Below are positions 7,653-14,318 of a stretch of DNA of 14,318 bases, piece by piece. The notes beneath the pieces were generated by a model. The model was not told where the DNA came from. It did no database searches and saw only the letters and a program-made list of their open reading frames with translations. The position numbers were made by a program, and so were the translations under genes. Each line of letters begins with the position of its first letter. Position 1 is the first letter of the stretch. Origin of the DNA: Deltaproteobacteria bacterium (lineage in GTDB: Bacteria > Desulfobacterota > Desulfobacteria > Desulfobacterales > UBA11574); the NCBI GenBank assembly GCA_019313025.1, contig JAFDCA010000357.1, positions 1 through 14,318 of the forward strand. Reading direction: 5' to 3'.

Positions 7653-9442
7653 AAATAAAAGGAACTCGTTTTGTATACATATATTTTGTGATCATCACTT
7701 TAATGTGTCTGATTCCCTTGACCCGTGTTCATGCTGCTTTTTTTTACAAAAGTTACGTTATTCGGTACGATAGAGGCTGGAACATATTATGTGATCCATA
7801 TGTTGTTAAAAAAGATGATTGGGTATTCAAACTCTTTAGGGAAAAAGGAGAAATTTCAAACAGGGATTTTCCGGAATTTTTACGAATATTCAAACGATTA
7901 AATCCTCACATCCATGATTTAGACCGGATTCGTCCCGGACAGCATATTGTTATTCCACTAAAAAAAATCAAGCCAGATGAGTTGCCCGAACAAGCTTCGG
8001 GCGTCGTTACAATTCCATATTTAACCAAGGCCACCTTGCCAGACGATGCAACAACAAATTCAACAGACTATCGCGTCAAAAAAGGAGATTGTGTATCCAT
8101 TTTGATTTCTCAAAGATACGGAAATTATGGCACGCCATCATATCTTAAAGGGGAAAAGCTGTTTCGGTTGATGAACCCCCAGATTGAAAACCTAAATCTC
8201 ATTTATGCAGGGCAGATGATCTACTTACCTGATCCGAAGATTCAGAACCAGTCACCGTCCCTGGCCCCTGTGGACAATGGCGTCGTTCAAAAAACCACGG
8301 AAAGAGACCGTCCTGAAAGCTCCGTGGCATTTGATGATAAAATATCGTTGTCTTCAGATGTCAATAACCGGCAGGCGTCGTCAGATTCTCCGTTGTCGAA
8401 AGTTGCTTCGGTGTTGGATGCCAAACTCTTTCATAAAGGTGACTACTTCCTTCCCAGGCCCGGACAAGAGGATGTTAAAATCGATCTTTCACAGACCCCC
8501 TTTTTAAAGCTTGAAGATGGAAAACGAGTCTTTTTTACCTCGGGTGATGAAACGCAAAACTCTAATGTTAAGATCATTAAATCTTTTTGGAAAGATGTGA
8601 TTGTTGTAAACATTTCTCAAGACGATTCCATGGAAAAAGTTTTTGATACCGTTTTTGGTAGCCTTGAAGGAAATATGATAAAACGCCGTTTGTCATTTTC
8701 AGATCATGGTGTAGAAATTGAAGTTCAGGGAAAATGGATTATTGAAAAACCCCACAAGAAAGGTGAACCTCTACGCCACCTTTGTATAACGATCATCGAT
8801 GATTTAACAGAGCAAACACCGCAGTCAATGGTTCGCTATCTGGACCAAAATAATATTGTCATCAAAGAGATCCTCATCGGTAAACGTATTGAGGAGCAGA
8901 AATCAAATATGTCCCGCTTCAAAATCGAAGACAAGAATCCAGATATCATTGACGCGCCTGATCCCGAGACTTTTGTGAAGAATGTACTGATGGCCATGGG
9001 ATATGAATATTCTCCCAATGAAAATATTTCATTTCAGTATGCGGGCATTCAGATTAATGCGACTTCAAACCGTGCCGCAGCTAGTGGCAACCATGTATTT
9101 TACATCGACTTTGGAAATTTTTATGGCGATGCCATCCATGCCATCGAAAAAAGCGGATATTCTATCGTACAGGTCAAGGAAAATGACAGCTTGGATGATA
9201 TCATACAGAAACTTCTTGAAGCGATGGAAGTCTTATATATAAAAGATCCGTCATTTCTGGCTGCCAAAAGGCCTTCTGATCATAACACCCGCCTGACCAT
9301 TCCGGGGTTTTTAATGGAACATGCCGGTATATCCGGTGTGCTTCTAACTCGTGCTCCGCTGCATCATCAGGTCGTTCGTTTTTTAACAGATAGGGATATA
9401 AGAATCATCAAGATTAACATTCAGGGTAACAAAAATGAATAG
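7649..9442 (+). CDS. Secreted protein with two LysM domains and a duplicated domain of unknown type
   Basis: A 597-residue exported protein. Residues 1-30 are a signal peptide (basic start, hydrophobic core, HAA cleavage-like end) without a lipobox cysteine. Two LysM peptidoglycan-binding modules follow at about 51-104 and 141-196; each starts Y-x-V-K-K-x-D and has NP(H/Q)I and a GQ turn, with inserts making them longer than the usual 45-50 residues. A Ser/Asp-rich, probably disordered linker spans about 197-255. The rest (about 256-597) matches no family I know. It seems to hold two related units, 291-408 and 480-589, sharing GxxVF(F/Y), a DS(M/L) turn and a final VR(Y/F)L...I strand motif. 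Location is predicted to be periplasmic, bound to the cell wall. It overlaps thrC by four bases and the following lipoprotein gene by eight. The function is unknown; a role as wall anchor for an envelope machine such as the pilus secretin is an inference from context. Confidence 0.8.
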   Translation: MKIKGTRFVYIYFVIITLMCLIPLTRVHAAFFYKSYVIRYDRGWNILCDPYVVKKDDWVFKLFREKGEISNRDFPEFLRIFKRLNPHIHDLDRIRPGQHIVIPLKKIKPDELPEQASGVVTIPYLTKATLPDDATTNSTDYRVKKGDCVSILISQRYGNYGTPSYLKGEKLFRLMNPQIENLNLIYAGQMIYLPDPKIQNQSPSLAPVDNGVVQKTTERDRPESSVAFDDKISLSSDVNNRQASSDSPLSKVASVLDAKLFHKGDYFLPRPGQEDVKIDLSQTPFLKLEDGKRVFFTSGDETQNSNVKIIKSFWKDVIVVNISQDDSMEKVFDTVFGSLEGNMIKRRLSFSDHGVEIEVQGKWIIEKPHKKGEPLRHLCITIIDDLTEQTPQSMVRYLDQNNIVIKEILIGKRIEEQKSNMSRFKIEDKNPDIIDAPDPETFVKNVLMAMGYEYSPNENISFQYAGIQINATSNRAAASGNHVFYIDFGNFYGDAIHAIEKSGYSIVQVKENDSLDDIIQKLLEAMEVLYIKDPSFLAAKRPSDHNTRLTIPGFLMEHAGISGVLLTRAPLHHQVVRFLTDRDIRIIKINIQGNKNE

Positions 9443-10205
9443 AAATCGGTTGGATTGGATTGTATGGGTGCTAACGCTAACGGCATTTTGTGTTGTTTCG
9501 TGCGCGACAGCAAATATAAAAGTGCAAAAACAGCAAGGAGAGGCATTGAGGAACCTTGGAGAAGAATACTATAGACAGGGGGACTATACTTCGGCATTAA
9601 GAGAATTTTTGAAATCTGAAGAACTTTATCCAGACGATCCCTTTCTTCAAAATGATCTTGGTTTGACCTATAAAGCCAAAAAGAGGCTGGATCTTGCGGC
9701 CAAACATTTTAAAAAGGCCTTGGAAATTAAACCTGATTACGCGCCTGCAAAAAATAATTTAGGAACAGTTTATCTCGATAAAAAGGAATGGGATACGGCC
9801 ATAAAATATTTTAAAGAGGTGTCTGAAAACATGCTCTATGCGACACCCCATTTGGCCCTGGCAAATTTGGGGTGGGCTTACTATAACAAAAAGGACTATA
9901 CCCTTTCTGAAACATACTATCTTAAAGCCCTTGATGTAGAACCGAAGTTTGTTAATGCACAACGTGGTCTTGGCCTTACGTATATTGCCATGGGAAGGAT
10001 TGACGAGGCGGTAGATATTCTTGAAAGAGCTGTCAAGAGTTATCCAAATTTTGTTCTATTGTATGACGACCTTGCAAAGGTTTATGTCTTATCATACGAC
10101 TATGAAAAAGCCCTTGATGCCTATTATAAAGTCATCGAACTTGCTCCCGGCAGCGCTATGGCCAGGGAAGCGGAAAAGGCTGTCCAGAGAATAAAGCGAT
10201 ATTAA
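9435..10205 (+). CDS. Six-TPR outer-membrane lipoprotein, PilF/Tgl (pilotin)-like
   Basis: A 256-residue lipoprotein: hydrophobic signal then lipobox VVSC with Cys23 as the lipidated residue; Ala follows it, with no aspartate retention signal, so outer-membrane sorting is expected. The mature part is almost entirely six tetratricopeptide repeats at about 37-70, 71-104, 105-138, 141-174, 175-208 and 209-242, with the usual LG..Y...A...F..A pattern. Size, lipidation and six repeats match PilF of Pseudomonas and Tgl of Myxococcus, the pilotins that drive PilQ secretin assembly in the outer membrane, and pilQ is the neighbouring gene, convergent and 25 bases away. Generic TPR lipoproteins share this architecture, so the pilotin role is a strong suggestion rather than proof. 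The start ATG overlaps the previous gene's stop (ATGAATAG), with AGGG eight bases upstream. Confidence 0.85.
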   Translation: MNRNRLDWIVWVLTLTAFCVVSCATANIKVQKQQGEALRNLGEEYYRQGDYTSALREFLKSEELYPDDPFLQNDLGLTYKAKKRLDLAAKHFKKALEIKPDYAPAKNNLGTVYLDKKEWDTAIKYFKEVSENMLYATPHLALANLGWAYYNKKDYTLSETYYLKALDVEPKFVNAQRGLGLTYIAMGRIDEAVDILERAVKSYPNFVLLYDDLAKVYVLSYDYEKALDAYYKVIELAPGSAMAREAEKAVQRIKRY

Positions 10206-10230
10206 AACAATTAAAAATGTCGCAGTTTCA

Positions 10231-12522
10231 TCAATCCAAAGCATTGACTTGTGCCAGCTGAACGACCCTGGGTGTGATAAATATCAACAGCTCTTCGAGG
10301 GTATCTTCATTCTTTTCTGTTTTAAAGAGCCAGCCAAGAACGGGCATTTTTCTTAAGTACGGAAGGCCTTCTTCCCCGAGATCTTTCCTTGTTTTTCTAA
10401 TTCCGCCAATAACGATGGTATCCCCGTCATCTACCAGCAGTTCCGTATAGGCCTCTTTGGTGGTGAATGATATTTGGTTGTTGATAACGGCGCCGATTTC
10501 ATTGTTTTTTATGACGATTTTCATTGTGACGCGTTCGTCCGGCGTAATATGGGGGGTGACTTCCAGTTCAAGGGCGATATCTTTAAATTCAGTTGTGGTG
10601 TTGCTATCAGTGTCCAGCTTGTTATAGGGATAAGCCAGTCCCTGTTTGATCTTAGCGGGTTTATTGTCAAGGGTCAATATTTTGGGTGCGGATATTATTT
10701 TAACGGTTCCTTCAGACTCCGAGGCTGCCAGCCGTGCATCCACCACGCGGAATGTATTGCCGATCAGTCTAGAAAATTGAATGCCGATGGCACCAAGGCT
10801 GGTCGTCGGAGGATTGGTAGCACTCATATCGAAACCCAGCGTTCCTCCCAAGCTACCATCTGTTCTGGTTCCTGAGATCGACCACGACGTTCCGATTTCT
10901 CTTGTAAAGGTGTCGGTGGCTTCGACAATCCTGGCTTCGATCATGACCTGAGGTGTGACCTTATCGATTTTTTTTACGATTTCTTTGGCCTTTTTTATTT
11001 TATCAGCGATGTCCGTAATGATAATTTGATTGTTTCTGGCGTCGACAGTGACGCTGCCGCGTTCTTTAGTTGGCACGATATGCGGCAGCACATCATCTTT
11101 GGCATTTGCATAGCTGATGGGAATGTATTCCGTCAACAATGGTGCAAGTGCTTTTTTCTGTTCCTTGGCCTTTTGTGCCGCGGCCAACATGTCCTGCCGC
11201 TCCTCTTCTTCGTCTTTTAATGTTTTAAGGGTGGCGATGCGAACAATATTTCCTTCGTGAACCATCCCGAGACGATTCATTTTCAAAACCAATTCGAGAA
11301 CTTGATCCCAAGGCACGGGACTGTCAAACGATAACGTAACCTTTCCGGACACATCTTTGTCAATGGCGAAATTTTTTCCGCTGACGTCCATTAAAATGCG
11401 AAATACGTTTTTTATATCTGTTTCAAAAAAGTTGAGCGCTATTTTTTCGCCGGTATATGTTCCGGTTTTAGTTTTAATTATTTTGGTTTCAGGCGTTTCC
11501 AGTTCTGTGGGTTCTGTTTGTGTCACCGTCTGGGTTATTACTTTCTTCCAGGGAGGAAGTTTGTCTTTATCTAGTGGTTTGGGAGAGACTGAAGATGCTT
11601 CAAAATGCAAGAAAAGAAGATTGTCTGTCTGCTCGACAAAATAGGGCACGGATTCGCGCAGTTCGATAATAAATCCGGATTTGTCTTTCATGGCAGATGT
11701 CTGAAACGGTATGATGCGATCCACAGCGCTTTCAAAACGTGTGGTAATTAACGGTCTCTTGCGATAATCCGGCAACATTGAGTAATAAAGGTGAAGCAAC
11801 AGCTTTTTTTCATGGATCTTTTTTAAGTCATATTTGGCTGGAATTGTGGTTCCAATAATAATAATCGATTTCCCTTCCTTTTCGCTTGAAAAATCGATTC
11901 GATTGATCCAGGCGGGCATTTTTTCATTGGCTTGTGATTTTGAAGCTTGAGACGTAGCGGCTTTTATGGGGGATATCTTTTGGTTAACCGAGGTTGGCCC
12001 TTGGGCACTGTCTTTCATTTCAACACTCGATTGTTCCGATTTTTCAAAGGGCAGGGCAGCCGTGGCTGGTTTTTTGAATGATACGATCAGGTCATTATTT
12101 TCACGGATGACTTCATAAGAAACATCTTCTTTTAATAGTATTTCGATGCGGGTTGTTTGATCTTTAGCGGTTAATTCAGAAGTTTTAATTGAGGCAACAA
12201 GATCACTTTCTGGACGATAGTTCATATCGATATTGTCAACGTTGGTTTCGGGGAAATAAAGCAGGACGCCAAGAGGAGAGGCTTGTTTAACGGATGTATA
12301 GGTCAGCAGTTGATTTCCACTAACACGTACGTTGCTTGTTTCGGTATCTTCAACGGCGCTTATTTGGGTAATCGCCTTGGGGATAGAAGCTTCGACGGCA
12401 AGTTTTTCGGTTTCTTTAACTGCCTTGGTATTCGAGGCACACCCGATAAACAAGGGCAGTAAAATTATCCAAAAAAAGGCTCGTATTCTCAATTTCAACG
12501 TTTTTTTTATCTCACGATTCAT
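10231..12522 (-). CDS. pilQ: Type IV pilus secretin PilQ, with lipoprotein signal
   Basis: The outer-membrane ring channel through which the type IV pilus passes; 763 residues. Domains in order: signal with lipobox LFIGC (Cys28); two AMIN peptidoglycan-binding domains at about 68-150 and 204-308; STN/N0-type domain about 358-430 (LNFFETDIKNVFRIL); a charged stretch (about 435-458); N1/secretin_N domain about 464-522; secretin C domain about 526-755, including VMIEARIVEA (526-535), KIISAPKILTLDN (608-620), the VDDGDTIVIGG turn (697-707) and the terminal PVLGWLF (727-733) and LLIFITPRVV (745-754). A GGAG site six bases before the ATG overlaps the pilP end; one base separates the pilP stop from the start. 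Odd point: most PilQ proteins are described with an ordinary signal peptide and depend on a pilotin, whereas this one has a cysteine lipobox. It is the last gene of the pilN-O-P-Q run. Confidence 0.96.
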   Translation of the reverse strand: MNREIKKTLKLRIRAFFWIILLPLFIGCASNTKAVKETEKLAVEASIPKAITQISAVEDTETSNVRVSGNQLLTYTSVKQASPLGVLLYFPETNVDNIDMNYRPESDLVASIKTSELTAKDQTTRIEILLKEDVSYEVIRENNDLIVSFKKPATAALPFEKSEQSSVEMKDSAQGPTSVNQKISPIKAATSQASKSQANEKMPAWINRIDFSSEKEGKSIIIIGTTIPAKYDLKKIHEKKLLLHLYYSMLPDYRKRPLITTRFESAVDRIIPFQTSAMKDKSGFIIELRESVPYFVEQTDNLLFLHFEASSVSPKPLDKDKLPPWKKVITQTVTQTEPTELETPETKIIKTKTGTYTGEKIALNFFETDIKNVFRILMDVSGKNFAIDKDVSGKVTLSFDSPVPWDQVLELVLKMNRLGMVHEGNIVRIATLKTLKDEEEERQDMLAAAQKAKEQKKALAPLLTEYIPISYANAKDDVLPHIVPTKERGSVTVDARNNQIIITDIADKIKKAKEIVKKIDKVTPQVMIEARIVEATDTFTREIGTSWSISGTRTDGSLGGTLGFDMSATNPPTTSLGAIGIQFSRLIGNTFRVVDARLAASESEGTVKIISAPKILTLDNKPAKIKQGLAYPYNKLDTDSNTTTEFKDIALELEVTPHITPDERVTMKIVIKNNEIGAVINNQISFTTKEAYTELLVDDGDTIVIGGIRKTRKDLGEEGLPYLRKMPVLGWLFKTEKNEDTLEELLIFITPRVVQLAQVNALD

Positions 12523-12523
12523 G

Positions 12524-13135
12524 CTATTCTCCAGGAGGTTTCTGAAGTTTAAGTGGTTTTTTTATGATAGAAACTTTGCCATAAATATCTTCACTTTCTT
12601 CTTCAATAATGATCCTGTCCTTTAATATCTGTACAATTTTTCCAGAATTTGTTCCAATATAAGTTCCTTTTTTTACGACATATCCCTTACCCGTGGTTTC
12701 CTGAACCAAAGCTCTGTTGCCACTTGAAGCCTGTATTATTCCCACAAGGGTTAGCTGGCTAAGGTTTATTCTTTCCAGAGGGGTGAGGGGTTTACGCCGT
12801 TTGATTTTTTTCTTCCCAACGGCGACTGAAACAGTTTCTTTTTTAAAAAGTGGTTCAAATGGATCAAGCTTCCCTTCAGGGTTATAGAAATCGGTCATTT
12901 CCGGCCTGATGGTTTTGGGGGCTGTCTGGGATTTTTCAGCCACCACTTTTGGTTTCGAGTTTGATATATCAGCAGGCGCTGTCGCTTTTTGAAGGTCCTT
13001 TTTTTCAACAACGATTTTTTTCGTAATCTGCTTTGATTTTAAAGGAGGTTCAGATGGTTTCTCACAACCCCATAAAAAAGGGAAGAAACAGATAACACAA
13101 ACGATATAGCGTATAAAAACAGAATGTTTATCCAT
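12524..13135 (-). CDS. pilP: Type IV pilus inner-membrane lipoprotein PilP
   Basis: PilP links the PilN/PilO inner-membrane complex to the PilQ secretin. 203 residues. N-terminal signal with lipobox-like FLWGC (Cys24; Trp at -2 is unusual). A long charged linker (about 25-83) precedes the family hallmark GKLDPFEPLF (88-97). The C-terminal beta domain, about 118-195, starts TPLERINLSQLTLVGI and contains LVQETTGKGYVVKKGTYIG, which is typical of PilP. No clear ribosome-binding site is visible; three bases separate it from the pilO stop, so it probably relies on translational coupling. Confidence 0.92.
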   Translation of the reverse strand: MDKHSVFIRYIVCVICFFPFLWGCEKPSEPPLKSKQITKKIVVEKKDLQKATAPADISNSKPKVVAEKSQTAPKTIRPEMTDFYNPEGKLDPFEPLFKKETVSVAVGKKKIKRRKPLTPLERINLSQLTLVGIIQASSGNRALVQETTGKGYVVKKGTYIGTNSGKIVQILKDRIIIEEESEDIYGKVSIIKKPLKLQKPPGE

Positions 13136-13138
13136 GAT

Positions 13139-13780
13139 TTAAGGTTTCGATGTTTTTTTCTTTGATGATGACACGTTTTCAGGTTTCATTTCAACAAAAC
13201 GATAAGTAACGGCCTTACATGAAGTCATTAAACTCATATCGCCTTTTGTCGAGGTCATTTTAATGTCATCTATATTTACGATTCTGGATAACCTTGCCAC
13301 TTTGTCGAAAAACAGAGCAACATTATGATAATTCCCAGTTACTTTAATTGATACAGGGATTTCAGCATAAAAATCTTTGTTTTGTTCGGGTTCCGGCTGA
13401 AACAGCAAGAATTCCAAACCGGCGTCACGACCGGATTGGGATACACTTGACAATAAACCCGGTATTTCCTTTTTTTCAGGAAGCTTTTTCATAACAATTT
13501 TAAATTCCATCTCTGCATTTTTTAGCTTATCCTGATAATATTTCAATTGATTTGCCTTGGCTTTTGCAGTGGCAAGCCGAGTTTCCAGCGTGGAATATTC
13601 TGTTTTTAATCCCTTGATTTTACTAATTTGGGGAAGAAAGGAAAAATATACAAAAGGTCCGATAAGCAGCGCAAAGAGACCCAGGCACAATAAGATTTTG
13701 TATAGCTTAGACAGTTTATCAATCTTATCGATGGTTGTGAAAAACAAGCTTGTTATTTTAGAGGTGTCGATTTTTTTCAT
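13139..13780 (-). CDS. pilO: Type IV pilus assembly protein PilO
   Basis: A bitopic inner-membrane protein that pairs with PilN and binds PilP. 213 residues: a short cytoplasmic tail with basic residues, one transmembrane helix at about 29-49 (ILLCLGLFALLIGPFVYF), a periplasmic coiled coil about 52-100, then a ferredoxin-like domain, including LPEKKEIPGLLSSVSQSG (99-116) and the strand YAEIPVSIKVTGNYHNVALF characteristic of PilO. The ATG shares one base with the pilN stop (TAATG), indicating termination-reinitiation. Confidence 0.93.
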   Translation of the reverse strand: MKKIDTSKITSLFFTTIDKIDKLSKLYKILLCLGLFALLIGPFVYFSFLPQISKIKGLKTEYSTLETRLATAKAKANQLKYYQDKLKNAEMEFKIVMKKLPEKKEIPGLLSSVSQSGRDAGLEFLLFQPEPEQNKDFYAEIPVSIKVTGNYHNVALFFDKVARLSRIVNIDDIKMTSTKGDMSLMTSCKAVTYRFVEMKPENVSSSKKKTSKP

Positions 13781-14318
13781 TATTTTTGGTTCGGCTTTGA
13801 TCCGACATCATTTTTCTTTTCCGGAGTTTTTAAAGGAGATTTTACACATCCGATTTCAAAGTGTTTAAGATTTAAATTGTCTATCTTTTGTTGTTTTATG
13901 GTCTTTAAATTTACGTTTTTATAAAAATTTGATTCTTCCAGGCGACTCATAAAATCGGCAATGGTCTTATTGTCCAATGCAATCCCATTGATGTTTACAA
14001 TTTCGCCAGATGCCTCAAAATTGGTAAACCATAATCTTTTAACGGGTTTGTTGTCGTTTTCGGCTGATGTATCGGGTGTCGACATAAATGTTCCTTCAGC
14101 CACCATTTTTGTCATGTTTTCAAGAAGGATAACCTGGGCCCTTCGATTCATTTCGATATTTTTGATCACTTCTGTTTTCTGTCCTAATTTTTCGAGCTCC
14201 TTTTTGATATGATCAACCTGTTTCGCTTGCGTTTCAGCCTGGGTCAGCATTAGTTTTGTATTATTTATTTTTGTATTGAGATCATCGATTCTGTTCCCCA
14301 GCCATATACTATAGTAAA
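13780..14318 (-). CDS. pilN: Type IV pilus assembly protein PilN, N-terminus outside the window
   Basis: A partner of PilO in the inner-membrane alignment complex; its cytoplasmic tail normally docks PilM. The frame stays open from the stop at 13780-13782 to the window end, so 178 residues are visible and the true start, cytoplasmic tail and most or all of the transmembrane helix lie beyond 14318. The visible part begins YYSIWLGNRIDDLN, the usual PilN segment just after the membrane helix, continues as coiled coil (ETQAKQVDHIKKELEKLG), and ends in a ferredoxin-like domain (KRLWFTNFEASGEIVNING). The Met at 14248-14250 is internal and should not be taken as the start. By synteny pilM is expected next, outside the window. 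Confidence 0.92.
   Translation of the reverse strand, partial: YYSIWLGNRIDDLNTKINNTKLMLTQAETQAKQVDHIKKELEKLGQKTEVIKNIEMNRRAQVILLENMTKMVAEGTFMSTPDTSAENDNKPVKRLWFTNFEASGEIVNINGIALDNKTIADFMSRLEESNFYKNVNLKTIKQQKIDNLNLKHFEIGCVKSPLKTPEKKNDVGSKPNQK

Noticed and set aside
10474..10875. 133-codon plus-strand ORF
   Set aside because: Antisense to the conserved secretin domain of pilQ; composition and lack of a ribosome-binding site mark it as a shadow. The same holds for the smaller plus-strand ORFs inside 11026-14212.
14248..14250. Met codon as the pilN start
   Set aside because: The frame stays open upstream to the window edge and encodes the expected post-membrane segment of PilN, so this Met is internal.

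Overview
The window looks like a chromosomal stretch of a diderm, sulfate-reducer-like bacterium, most plausibly Desulfobacterota (Desulfobacterales type). The evidence is a type IVa pilus pilN-O-P-Q cluster with lipoprotein signals, an EpsC/CysE-type serine acetyltransferase with a long N-terminal domain, and a serS-thrC-envelope gene run, all in moderately AT-rich DNA. The taxonomic call is an inference from gene content. I see no mobile element, CRISPR array, tRNA or rRNA.

Layout. 1-886 (minus): 3'-truncated serine O-acetyltransferase. 887-1184: non-coding, with a possible cysE promoter and a short inverted repeat. 1185-2426 (minus): a coupled pair, pcm (isoaspartyl protein repair) then a YqaA/DedA membrane protein. 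2427-2973: a 547-base divergent intergenic region with candidate promoters both ways and two doubtful small ORFs. 2974-3975 (plus): an MthK-like RCK potassium channel. 4040-4633 (minus): 5-formyltetrahydrofolate cyclo-ligase, convergent with the channel. 4634-4869: divergent region with a near-consensus promoter for the cyclo-ligase, a weaker one for serS and a hairpin next to a T tract.

4870-10205 (plus): four genes joined by 4- to 8-base overlaps: serS, thrC, a secreted protein with two LysM domains, and a six-TPR lipoprotein. Convergent with this, 25 bases away, is the minus-strand pil cluster 10231-14318, in transcription order pilN (its 5' end lies outside the window), pilO, pilP, pilQ.

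How they fit together: serS, thrC, cysE and the cyclo-ligase are housekeeping genes of amino-acid, translation and one-carbon metabolism. The right half is about the cell envelope. PilN/O/P form the inner-membrane alignment complex and PilQ the outer-membrane secretin of type IV pili. The six-TPR lipoprotein has the size and architecture of the PilQ pilotins Tgl/PilF. The LysM protein is a candidate peptidoglycan anchor and carries what appears to be an internally duplicated domain that I do not recognise. That duplicated domain, together with the pilotin-like lipoprotein beside a secretin that itself has a lipobox, is the most interesting content.
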